38,767 nt of DNA from a virus, in IMG/VR virus record IMGVR_UViG_3300043425_000152, positions 1 to 38,767 of that record; one strand, 5' to 3'. The position numbers were made by a program, and so were the translations under genes. The notes under the pieces are model-generated. The model had not been told where the DNA came from, did not search any database, and was given only the letters and a program-made list of their open reading frames with translations. Positions 16,175 through 22,199 of this stretch are shown piece by piece (the first letter of the stretch is position 1; each line of letters starts with the position of its first letter).

Positions 16175-16774
16175 ATGCAATTCACAATTAAAACCAATGA
16201 AGTAAAGGCGCTATTGTTATGCGCCGCTAAAAAAGATATCCGTGCTTATTTAAATGGCATTTACTTTGAAAGCAATACGCGCGGATTAACAGCAGTCTCA
16301 ACTGATGGACACAGATTGTTAGCTATTCAATTCGAGTTCAACGAAAGGCAAGGATTAAGCGCTATTTTGCCGCGTGAAGCTTTAGAGCGTGCAATTAAGA
16401 CTAAAGCCACAAGCTTAATCATCACGATTGAAGGCAATAGGTTTACGATTGATGACGGCGCGCAATCAATTGGGGGCTTGTTATTAGAGGGATTATTCCC
16501 TAATTGGCGGCGCGTGATACCTAGTGAAGTGAATGGCGAAGCTACAAGCTTTAACAATGACTACCTAGCAGACTTTGATAAAGCCGCACGCTTGATATGC
16601 GGAGGCAATTGCAAAGTACAGCATAACGGCGCTAGTAACAGCGCAATGATACGTTTTGCCGCTGATAACGTGCTCGGTGTTGTGATGCCATTACGCGATA
16701 GTTTTACTTATGACAACAAGCCGCCTTCTTGGGTGCAATCAGAGAAGACAGAAGCGCTAGAAGTAGCCGCTTAA
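16175..16774 (+). CDS. Mini sliding clamp, DnaN domain II/III-like
   Basis: 199 residues against about 366 for bacterial DnaN. Residues 22-52 (DIRAYLNGIYFES, AVSTDGHRLLAI) closely follow domain II of the E. coli beta clamp (VRYYLNGMLFE, VATDGHRLAV). LLEGLFPNWRRVIPSE follows DGRFPDYRRVLP at the end of domain II. The last domain is shortened, and VVMPLRD matches the C-terminal VVMPMRL that forms part of the partner-binding pocket. Domain I is missing, and about 23 residues follow the MPLR motif. It could form a ring from two-domain subunits, as PCNA does, or bind and block clamp partners. The leader is GAGGGGCTTTATTATG. Confidence 0.85.
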   Translation: MQFTIKTNEVKALLLCAAKKDIRAYLNGIYFESNTRGLTAVSTDGHRLLAIQFEFNERQGLSAILPREALERAIKTKATSLIITIEGNRFTIDDGAQSIGGLLLEGLFPNWRRVIPSEVNGEATSFNNDYLADFDKAARLICGGNCKVQHNGASNSAMIRFAADNVLGVVMPLRDSFTYDNKPPSWVQSEKTEALEVAA

Positions 16775-16782
16775 TGCCAACT

Positions 16783-16856
16783 TATAGGCGCTTATTAATA
16801 GGCGCTTATAGGATTGTCACTAGGCAATCATTTTCCTAACAGATGAGGGGCTTATT
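16783..16856 (+). promoter_or_regulatory. Structured leader, copy 2
   Basis: Hairpin one spans 16783-16810 (TATAGGCGCTTATT pairs with AATAGGCGCTTATA, with two G-T pairs). Hairpin two is GATTGTC-ACTA-GGCAATC (16812-16829). TTCCTAAC, then GAGGGGCTTATT, lead to the ATG at 16857. Stem sequences differ from copy 1 but pairing is kept: inner pairs AT/AT become TC/GG and the loop ATTA becomes ACTA. Confidence 0.65.
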
Positions 16857-16961
16857 ATGGCTTATGCAATATTTCAAATTATGCGCCATGCGCTGATTTT
16901 ACAATCCGAGTTTAACTATACCAATGCGAAAGGGGCTCAAAATGGCTCACTTAGTTATTAA
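16857..16961 (+). CDS. 34-residue early peptide, function unknown
   Basis: Starts MAYAIFQIMRHALILQSEFN and ends NGSLSY. The start is placed by the shared leader (GAGGGGCTTATTATG). The last 20 bases overlap the next gene in another frame. The first half is mildly hydrophobic. It may act mainly to couple translation into the next gene. Confidence 0.45.
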   Translation: MAYAIFQIMRHALILQSEFNYTNAKGAQNGSLSY

Positions 16962-17199
16962 TACCAAGGGCGAAACAGAATTGCATGATGTTTGGGGCTA
17001 TGACGATATCAATAACGCTCAAGCCATTAGACATGGAATACATTTAACCGATGAGCAATGCAAGGAGGTTCTTGAGTTACTTTTTCATTATCACGATGCC
17101 AATCAAGGAATTAATTGGGAAGTGATACAGGAGGCAATTGACCAAGTTTTATCAGTGCGCCCACATGATGAAGAAAATATACACGATTTAATGAGTTAA
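16942..17199 (+). CDS. Small acidic early protein, function unknown
   Basis: 85 residues starting MAHLVINTKGETELHDVWGY. The ATG at 16942 follows AAAGGGGCTCAAA, a variant of the shared leader, so it is preferred over 16924. His/Asp/Glu-rich (LLFHYHDANQGINWEVIQEA). It is predicted soluble and helical, with no family recognised. Confidence 0.55.
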   Translation: MAHLVINTKGETELHDVWGYDDINNAQAIRHGIHLTDEQCKEVLELLFHYHDANQGINWEVIQEAIDQVLSVRPHDEENIHDLMS

Positions 17200-17221
17200 T
17201 TTAATTCTAAGGAGAATAATT

Positions 17222-17374
17222 ATGAACAGACTTATACGAGAAGCATTAAATTTTATTAAAGAATTAAAAGAAAAAGGTCATTCAGATGGATACATAGAAG
17301 CCGCTTATTTAAGTAAGCAAGATAGATTAAGCGCCTACGAGTTTAAGCAGTTATTAATTGAAGAGGGGGCTTAA
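17222..17374 (+). CDS. 50-residue helical early protein, function unknown
   Basis: Starts MNRLIREALNFIKELKEKGH and ends FKQLLIEEGA. It has a strong AAGGAGAATAATT ribosome site. It appears to be two amphipathic helices joined by HSDGYIEAAYLSKQDRLSAY. The stop lies in the GAGGGGGCTTAAAAATG leader of the next gene. Confidence 0.6.
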   Translation: MNRLIREALNFIKELKEKGHSDGYIEAAYLSKQDRLSAYEFKQLLIEEGA

Positions 17375-17376
17375 AA

Positions 17377-17616
17377 ATGAGCTTTGAGATATTAGGTACT
17401 GTATGGTTTTGCGCTGGGCATGGAAATGTTGGAGTTGTGCGTGTAAATAATGGATTTGAAATTAAGTATTACATTGGTCAATGCTTTGGCATTGATGAAA
17501 AACAAGATATTACGCACATTGCTGATTTAGGCAGTAGGTTTCCTAGTGAAGCTGGAGATGCTCTTTTTGGTATTAAAAATACAGAGGCTAAATGCGAGGT
17601 TAAATATGCAGACTAA
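17377..17616 (+). CDS. Small early protein, function unknown
   Basis: 79 residues starting MSFEILGTVWFCAGHGNVGV. Beta-rich with aromatic residues (WFCAGHGNVGVVRVNNGFEI, KYYIGQCFGI). It lies in a string of small early genes, the usual place for host-takeover proteins. Its end overlaps the next gene by 11 bases. Confidence 0.55.
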   Translation: MSFEILGTVWFCAGHGNVGVVRVNNGFEIKYYIGQCFGIDEKQDITHIADLGSRFPSEAGDALFGIKNTEAKCEVKYAD

Positions 17617-17830
17617 ATTTGAAATTCAAGAGTTTACTTTGTTTGATGGTTGGCTAAATACTTGGCTAAGTGTTGACGCTGATGGTGAAGCTTACAAGAC
17701 TACGTTTAACACGCGCCAAGAGGCTGAAAATGAGCTTAATTGCTTTATAAATGATATGCAGAGGGCGGTTGCTGATGGATATATGGAAGACGTACCTAGC
17801 ATTGATACATTTAAAATTGTGGAGGTTTAA
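17606..17830 (+). CDS. Small phage protein with FEIQEFTLFDGW start, function unknown
   Basis: 74 residues starting MQTKFEIQEFTLFDGWLNTW. The ATG at 17606 follows GAGGT and is preferred over the longer frame from 17546. The layout (strand, DGWxNTW, then an RQEAENELNCFINDMQRAV helix and FKIVEV) is common among small phage proteins of unknown function. It overlaps the upstream gene. Confidence 0.6.
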   Translation: MQTKFEIQEFTLFDGWLNTWLSVDADGEAYKTTFNTRQEAENELNCFINDMQRAVADGYMEDVPSIDTFKIVEV

Positions 17831-17832
17831 TT

Positions 17833-18021
17833 ATGTTTAATTTATTCAAGTTTAGTAATTGCGATGACGATTTTGTTATCTCTAATTTTTATGGGCTAAG
17901 TTCACCAAGCGAGGAAAGCAAAAAGCAACACGCTAAAAAAGTGAAAGCAGTCATTGAGGCAATGGGTAATAAATACTGTTTAAGCAAAAATGTGAAAAAG
18001 GGTTCTCATTTACTTAAATAA
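17833..18021 (+). CDS. Small basic protein, function unknown
   Basis: 62 residues starting MFNLFKFSNCDDDFVISNFY. The C-terminal half is basic (KKQHAKKVKAVIEAMGNKY, NVKKGSHLLK). It has a strong GGAGG ribosome site. It is the last gene before a factor-independent terminator, so it closes the first early transcription unit. Confidence 0.55.
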   Translation: MFNLFKFSNCDDDFVISNFYGLSSPSEESKKQHAKKVKAVIEAMGNKYCLSKNVKKGSHLLK

Positions 18022-18041
18022 ATACACCTAGGATTAATTTT

Positions 18042-18067
18042 AAGGGGTTTTTTAGCCCCTTTCTTTT
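18042..18067 (+). terminator. Rho-independent terminator, rightward
   Basis: AAGGGG (18042-18047) pairs with CCCCTT (18056-18061), followed by a T-rich run to 18067. It lies 20 bases after the gene ending at 18021 and would stop or thin the early transcript before the DnaA-box region. Confidence 0.75.
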
Positions 18068-18096
18068 AATTTTGATATCAACACATGGGGGATAAC

Positions 18097-18450
18097 ATGG
18101 AAATTGAATCAGCAAGCAAAAATGAATTAGATTTAAATTGGCGATGGAAGGATAGAAGCAATAATTTTTACTATCCCAAAGACATGGAAACTAAGCACTT
18201 ATTTTTTACTTTACGCATGATATGGAATCACACAATGCCAGTAAAGACAGGCAAATATACGCTTTACAGGTTCGGTGATTTTTACACAAAGAAATATATG
18301 CTTGAAGCCGTCAAACACTTGGCGATTGAATTATCTAAGCGTAAAGACTTAGAGCCTTCATGGCAGATGCAACTTAGATTTATGGTCAATTGGCTTTCAA
18401 CTAATCAGGTGGGCTTTGATGGGTTTAAATTCCTTTTGCCTAAAAATTAA
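18097..18450 (+). CDS. Small protein, function unknown
   Basis: 117 residues starting MEIESASKNELDLNWRWKDR. A GGGGGAT ribosome site lies before the ATG at 18097; an upstream ATG at 18085 is possible. The protein is rich in Trp, Tyr and Lys (LFFTLRMIWNHTMPVKTGKY, LRFMVNWLSTNQVGFDGFKF) and likely globular and DNA- or protein-binding. It stands alone between a terminator and the DnaA-box region. Confidence 0.6.
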   Translation: MEIESASKNELDLNWRWKDRSNNFYYPKDMETKHLFFTLRMIWNHTMPVKTGKYTLYRFGDFYTKKYMLEAVKHLAIELSKRKDLEPSWQMQLRFMVNWLSTNQVGFDGFKFLLPKN

Positions 18451-18565
18451 GCAATGCTATATATGCTATATGGATATGTAGAAATATAAGAATAGAAGTA
18501 TTAATAAAACGTAAGTTTTATTTATATATATTAATACATATACGATATGGGTATGGAAAATAAAG

Positions 18566-18608
18566 TTATCCACATTCTATCCACAGGTTATCCACAGACT
18601 TATCCACA
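18566..18608 (+). promoter_or_regulatory. Cluster of four DnaA boxes
   Basis: TTATCCACA occurs at 18566, 18588 and 18600, and CTATCCACA (one mismatch) at 18577. All face the same way and start 11, 11 and 12 bases apart, about one helical turn. The first, third and fourth match the E. coli consensus exactly. This could be a host-DnaA-dependent origin or a DnaA titration site. Confidence 0.9.
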
Positions 18609-18640
18609 AAGCCGTTTATTTTGTTTACGCGCGGATAGGC

Positions 18641-18667
18641 AAAAAAAAGCCCCACCGAAGTGAGGCT
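18641..18667 (-). terminator. Leftward terminator-like hairpin with TTCG loop
   Basis: On the minus strand AGCCTCAC-TTCG-GTGGGGCT forms an 8-bp stem with one mismatch and a stable TTCG loop, followed by eight T. It would end a leftward transcript, though no leftward gene lies upstream. It may insulate the origin or end an antisense RNA from the rightward arm. Confidence 0.65.
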
Positions 18668-18691
18668 AAAAAAATGCTAAGGAGCTCACTT

Positions 18692-18739
18692 ATGACAATA
18701 AGCAAGTGCAGTAACTATGACCGAAAAAATAATGATTGA
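18692..18739 (+). CDS. Possible 15-residue peptide
   Basis: MTISKCSNYDRKNND with an AAGGAG ribosome site seven bases before the ATG. Its stop overlaps the -35 box of the following promoter. The good ribosome site is the only support; it may be a chance frame. Confidence 0.25.
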   Translation: MTISKCSNYDRKNND

Positions 18740-18764
18740 CAATACAATTCTAATGCTCTACTGT
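18736..18764 (+). promoter_or_regulatory. Second rightward promoter
   Basis: A perfect TTGACA (18736-18741), 17-base spacer, then TACTGT (18759-18764), 35 bases before the ATG at 18799. It would drive the recombination genes independently of the first early unit. Confidence 0.7.
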
Positions 18765-18769
18765 AGAGC
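18755..18769. promoter_or_regulatory. GCTCTACTGTAGAGC operator-like palindrome
   Basis: A perfect 7-base inverted repeat about one central base, covering the -10 box of the promoter at 18736. Binding of a dimeric regulator would block RNA polymerase. The HTH-type protein at 22767-22991 is one possible partner, without direct evidence. Confidence 0.6.
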
Positions 18770-18798
18770 TTCCTATCAACAACTAACGAGGGAATAAC

Positions 18799-18996
18799 AT
18801 GAAGTTCTGTATAGACTGTACCCACTTGCGCGTTACTGTATGCACTAATCCACGCTTGACGTACGTTGATTTAGTCACGGGAGTAAACAAGCAGTATTAC
18901 GCGGAAAATGCACGCGATTATGACCATTTATGCGGCAAGCAAGCTGAACACTTTGAGCAATTAGTTCCAGTTCCAATGCCAAATGAACCATTTTAA
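18799..18996 (+). CDS. Small Cys-rich (zinc-binding) phage protein
   Basis: 65 residues starting MKFCIDCTHLRVTVCTNPRL. Cys4, Cys7, Cys15 and Cys45 can form a zinc site. The pattern CxDCxH...CTNPR...DLVTG...R....CG is familiar from short phage proteins near recombination genes, with unknown role. It is the first gene after the second early promoter; leader CTAACGAGGGAATAACATG. Confidence 0.65.
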   Translation: MKFCIDCTHLRVTVCTNPRLTYVDLVTGVNKQYYAENARDYDHLCGKQAEHFEQLVPVPMPNEPF

Positions 18997-19036
18997 AAAC
19001 TTATTACAACAAACCTAACGATAAAGGAAACTTATC

Positions 19037-19939
19037 ATGGCTAATGATAGAAGTGATTTTGAACCAGCAGTAAGAAATAGCGCATGGTGGGCTAGTGACA
19101 GCCGCCAAGCAGTTAATGGCAAAGCAATTGAAGTGATTATGCAGAAGCAAGGCAAATTAGAAGCGCCTGATTTAAGTGGTATTGAGGCGGTACAAATGGG
19201 TCATGTGATGCAACCAATCATTGGTCAATTAGCACAAGAAAGACTAGGAATAGAATTAAAAGATGCGGACTATATGCTTACTCACCCCAATCATAGCTGG
19301 CTACGCAGTCACTTTGATTTTATTAGTGCTGATGGAAGCACGCTCGTTGAAGCGAAAAATTATAACGCTGGGGCTCGCAGTAAGTTTGACGTTGATGATT
19401 TACGCATACCACCAGCTGATTATGTTCAGATAGTTCATGAAGCCGCAGTTCACAATGTTGACAGAGTAGTGCTTGCTGTTCTGTTCGGCGGTCAAGAATT
19501 TCAGACGTTCGACTTCACAATCACAGAAGCTATGAAGGACGAAGTTATTAAGCAAATGGCTGTATTTTGGGGTCACGTTAATGCTCAGACATTGCCTGAA
19601 CCTGAAACGATTGAGCAGACCAAGCTTTTGTACCCTATCGAGAATGGTTTACGGATGCTCGCTAATCAACAGATTGAGCAAGGTGTTATGGCGCTCAAAG
19701 AGATTAAAGAAGTCATCAAGCAATACGAAGATAAAGCAGACCAAATTGAAGCTAAGCTACGCGCAATCATGGGCGATAATAGTGAATTAGTTTCAGTGGA
19801 TGGGCGCACGCTTATCTCATGGAAAAATAGCAAGCCAAGCAAGCGTTTCTCAGCTGATTTATTCAAAAGCGCGATGCCTGACATTTATGAACAATTTGTG
19901 GTGGAGCAAGCTGGCTCGCGCCGCTTTTTAGTGAAATGA
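19037..19939 (+). CDS. YqaJ/lambda-exonuclease-family recombination nuclease
   Basis: 300 residues. The PD-(D/E)XK core is visible: WLRSHFDF (Asp94), TLVEAKN (Glu105, Lys107), and ADYVQIVHEAAV (Gln131), the motif order of YqaJ-type viral recombinases. The C-terminal third is a helical region (IKEVIKQYEDKADQIEAKLR) followed by SWKNSKPSKRFSADLF, common to this group. The enzyme would chew 5' ends to give 3' tails for the RecT protein two genes downstream. The stop overlaps the next start by ATGA. Confidence 0.85.
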   Translation: MANDRSDFEPAVRNSAWWASDSRQAVNGKAIEVIMQKQGKLEAPDLSGIEAVQMGHVMQPIIGQLAQERLGIELKDADYMLTHPNHSWLRSHFDFISADGSTLVEAKNYNAGARSKFDVDDLRIPPADYVQIVHEAAVHNVDRVVLAVLFGGQEFQTFDFTITEAMKDEVIKQMAVFWGHVNAQTLPEPETIEQTKLLYPIENGLRMLANQQIEQGVMALKEIKEVIKQYEDKADQIEAKLRAIMGDNSELVSVDGRTLISWKNSKPSKRFSADLFKSAMPDIYEQFVVEQAGSRRFLVK

Positions 19940-20121
19940 GTACCCTTATGAGCATTTTGAATGAAGACAAAGCAGAATATGAAGCTATTTTGCTGGATTT
20001 ATATATTGGACTAGCAATGCACGCAATTATTCCAATGATAGACAGTGAAGAAGCAGGGAAAAAGATGCCATTTGCGGCAGTAACAATGGCTAAACAACTT
20101 ATGGAGGCTAGAAAAGCATGA
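19936..20121 (+). CDS. Small helical protein between exonuclease and RecT
   Basis: 61 residues starting MSTLMSILNEDKAEYEAILL. Acidic, mostly helical, with a hydrophobic segment (LYIGLAMHAIIPMI) too polar at its edges to be a sure membrane span. ATGA overlap with the nuclease gene shows tight coupling. No family recognised. Confidence 0.5.
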   Translation: MSTLMSILNEDKAEYEAILLDLYIGLAMHAIIPMIDSEEAGKKMPFAAVTMAKQLMEARKA

Positions 20122-20291
20122 GCACAATCACAATTACCATTACAGATGACGAAGCAAACGAAGCAGTCAATGTAAAACTAGAGATAGACCCACCAGCAAT
20201 AGCAGGTGTTCCAATGACAGGCGCACAACAAGTCGCTGTTCACGCTATGCAAGCGATTAATTCTATTACGAGGGGGCAGACAAATGACTAG
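20118..20291 (+). CDS. Small acidic protein, function unknown
   Basis: 57 residues starting MSTITITITDDEANEAVNVK. Overlaps both neighbours: ATGA at the start and eight bases into recT at the end. The Thr/Ile-rich beta start and the helix GAQQVAVHAMQAINSI suggest a small fold. The pattern TITITDDEAN is seen, as I recall, in small phage proteins beside RecT. Confidence 0.55.
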   Translation: MSTITITITDDEANEAVNVKLEIDPPAIAGVPMTGAQQVAVHAMQAINSITRGQTND

Positions 20292-21096
20292 CCTAGTTCC
20301 AGTAAATGATATGAGCGTCATGGCTGAAAGCATTGTTAAGTCGGGTTTTTACGGCTTTAAAACAAAAGAACAGGTCATGGCAGTGATGTTGGTCGCACAA
20401 GCTGAGAATAAGCACCCAGCAACCGTTGTGCAAGAGTATGACATCATCCAAGGCAGACCAGCGCTAAAGAGCCAAGCTATTCTCGCGCGTTTCCAACTAG
20501 CTGGCGGCAAGGTTAAATGGAATGAAGTTTCTCGCACTAAATGTTCAGGCACGTTCACGCATGAAGCTGGCGGTTCAATTACTGTCGAATGGACAATTGA
20601 CATGGCTAAGCAAGCTGGACTGTACCGCATGGGTTCAGGATGGGAAAAGTACCCAGAAGATATGCTTAGAGCTCGCGTAATTAGTCGCGCAGTACGTTCA
20701 ATTTACCCAGCTTGTATTCTAGGTCACTACGCAGTAGAAGAGGTCATGGACTTTGACGTTAAACCAGCGCCAACTCCGATTAAAGACATGGGCGAAGTAG
20801 AGATTTTGAATGATGAGCCCGAAGAGCCAATGGGTATTCCGTTAAATATTCCTGATGGTGAAGGCGCAAAGGTTTACAGCCGCCATAACTCACTTGGCGA
20901 GTGGGTCGATGCCTATGCCGAGATTTGCGCTAAGATTTATGCGAGTGCAAAGATTAAGCTAGAAGAGAAAGACGAGCGTATTCATGCTATCCGTCACGCT
21001 AATGAAGAGTTTATTAGCACATGGGAAGCAGACGATATGATTAGACTTACTTCAGCTGTCGTTAAAGCCCGAAAAGACAATCTCAAGGCAGAATGA
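20284..21096 (+). CDS. RecT-family single-strand annealing protein
   Basis: 270 residues. Segments typical of RecT are present: FKTKEQVMAVMLVAQAENKH, PATVVQEYDIIQGRPALKSQ, AILARFQLAGGKVKW and MLRARVISRAVRSIYPACIL with VEEVMDFD after it. These form the core of RecT, which coats single strands and anneals complementary DNA. The C-terminal 80 residues are acidic and variable. With the YqaJ nuclease it forms a two-part recombination system able to join terminal repeats into concatemers. Confidence 0.88.
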   Translation: MTSLVPVNDMSVMAESIVKSGFYGFKTKEQVMAVMLVAQAENKHPATVVQEYDIIQGRPALKSQAILARFQLAGGKVKWNEVSRTKCSGTFTHEAGGSITVEWTIDMAKQAGLYRMGSGWEKYPEDMLRARVISRAVRSIYPACILGHYAVEEVMDFDVKPAPTPIKDMGEVEILNDEPEEPMGIPLNIPDGEGAKVYSRHNSLGEWVDAYAEICAKIYASAKIKLEEKDERIHAIRHANEEFISTWEADDMIRLTSAVVKARKDNLKAE

Positions 21097-21098
21097 TT

Positions 21099-21251
21099 AT
21101 GAGAAAGTTATTAATCGCTATAGCATTATTAATAATTTCATTAACGGCTTATGCAAATTGCACAACTCATACCGTAACATCAGGAACAAGGATGGTCACT
21201 TGCACCACTTGTTGCGATGAAGAAGGTAATTGCAACACAGATTGTTTTTAA
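21099..21251 (+). CDS. Secreted Cys-rich micropeptide
   Basis: 50 residues. A signal peptide is clear: MRKLLIAIALLIISLTAYA, with likely cleavage after AYA. The mature part (about 31 residues) has six Cys (NCTTHTVTSGTRMVTCTTCC, GNCNTDCF), fitting a disulfide-bonded periplasmic peptide. It starts two bases after the RecT stop. Similar short Cys-rich exported peptides occur in other phages; role unknown. Confidence 0.65.
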   Translation: MRKLLIAIALLIISLTAYANCTTHTVTSGTRMVTCTTCCDEEGNCNTDCF

Positions 21252-21260
21252 GGAGGAATA

Positions 21261-21551
21261 ATGGCACAACATAAATGGCATAAAGAAATAAAAGCATGGG
21301 CTGATGGTGCTGAGATTGAACAGGCTGACATTAGAGAAAATGCAAATCCTAGATGGTATGAGGCTGATAGTCCACCTGATTGGGAAACTACATTTTATAA
21401 ATACCGCATTAAACCACAGCCTAAAGAGCCACAGTATTTGTATGTGTATCATGGTAAAACATCATGTGGTGATATTGGAATATGGTTTGAAAAACAACAA
21501 GTGCCATATATTGAAGGCGGTTATGTAGGAAAAATTAAACTGGAGGATTAA
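21261..21551 (+). CDS. Conserved-looking small phage protein, function unknown
   Basis: 96 residues starting MAQHKWHKEIKAWADGAEIE, with PRWYEADSPPDWETTFYKYR and IKPQPKEP after it. The pattern (H..EI.AWADGAEIE, W......YRIKP) is widespread among small phage proteins that lack a known role. AAGGAGG ribosome site. The first four residues, MAQH, and the bases around the start resemble those of the next gene. Confidence 0.6.
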   Translation: MAQHKWHKEIKAWADGAEIEQADIRENANPRWYEADSPPDWETTFYKYRIKPQPKEPQYLYVYHGKTSCGDIGIWFEKQQVPYIEGGYVGKIKLED

Positions 21552-21553
21552 TA

Positions 21554-21823
21554 ATGGCACAACACAATGCACAACCAGGAAAAGGCGTGTTGTTTACGCA
21601 GAAGGAAAAGAAAAACGATAGAGCACCCGACTTACGCGGACAGATTATGCTTTTAGAGGACGCAAAAGCTGGGGATATTATTAAAATTAGCGCTTGGGAA
21701 AGAACGACTGCAATGGGGAAGCTTATTAGCCTATCGCAAGACACTTGGAAACCTGACCGCAACCAAACTCAGTACCCTGTAGAAGTAAACAGTGGTAAGA
21801 ATGAGGATGAAGTGCCGTGGTAA
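21554..21823 (+). CDS. Candidate SSB-like protein with acidic C-terminal tip
   Basis: 89 residues starting MAQHNAQPGKGVLFTQKEKK. The centre (APDLRGQIMLLEDAKAGDII, KISAWERTTAMGKLISLS) could be a small OB-like beta barrel. The last residues, NEDEVPW, resemble the DDDIPF tip by which bacterial SSB recruits partners. It lies between RecT and RusA, where an SSB would be expected. The OB-fold and SSB assignment are inferences. Confidence 0.5.
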   Translation: MAQHNAQPGKGVLFTQKEKKNDRAPDLRGQIMLLEDAKAGDIIKISAWERTTAMGKLISLSQDTWKPDRNQTQYPVEVNSGKNEDEVPW

Positions 21824-22191
21824 TCACTTTAAATTTGCCTTATCCGCCTTCTATCAACTCCTATTGGCGTGCAAATGGTCATAGGCGCTTTATATCGAAG
21901 GAAGGACGCAAATTTAGAGAGGATGTAGTCGCTTATTTGCTAGAAAACCAAATTCCTAATCTTGGAACGATACCATTGCAAGTGACTATTGCTTTACGCC
22001 CACGCGATAAGCGTAAAACCGATATTGATAATCGTATTAAGGCTGTTTTAGACGCTTTAGAGAGTTTTGTCTTTGAAGACGATTGTCAGGTCGAAAAGCT
22101 AGTCGTTTTCCGCGCAGAACCAATAAAAGGCGGCAAATGCTTAGTAGTTATAGAACCCCACCAGCCAAAAGGTGAGCTAGCGCCCTGCTAG
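21817..22191 (+). CDS. rusA: RusA-family Holliday junction resolvase
   Basis: 124 residues, standard length. The N-terminus VITLNLPYPPSINSYWRAN is the RusA signature. The catalytic acids are in RKTDIDNRIKAVLDAL (Asp69, Asp71, Asp79) and FEDDC (Asp88, Asp89); Lys75 is also kept. It cuts branched DNA, which would clear recombination intermediates before packaging. A GTG start at 21817 overlaps the upstream gene and fits the family N-terminus. Confidence 0.92.
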   Translation: MVITLNLPYPPSINSYWRANGHRRFISKEGRKFREDVVAYLLENQIPNLGTIPLQVTIALRPRDKRKTDIDNRIKAVLDALESFVFEDDCQVEKLVVFRAEPIKGGKCLVVIEPHQPKGELAPC

Positions 22192-22199
22192 CCGTTAGG

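Larger units (their letters stand above)
18451..18798. other. Candidate replication origin and promoter region
   Basis: 348 bases without a sizeable gene. It begins with a strongly AT-rich tract (18451-18560, including TTTATATATATTAATACATA), then four DnaA boxes (18566-18608), a leftward terminator-type hairpin (18641-18667), a possible 15-residue peptide and a sigma-70 promoter with a palindrome. An AT-rich unwinding tract beside phased DnaA boxes is the layout of a bacterial chromosomal origin. Confidence 0.7.
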
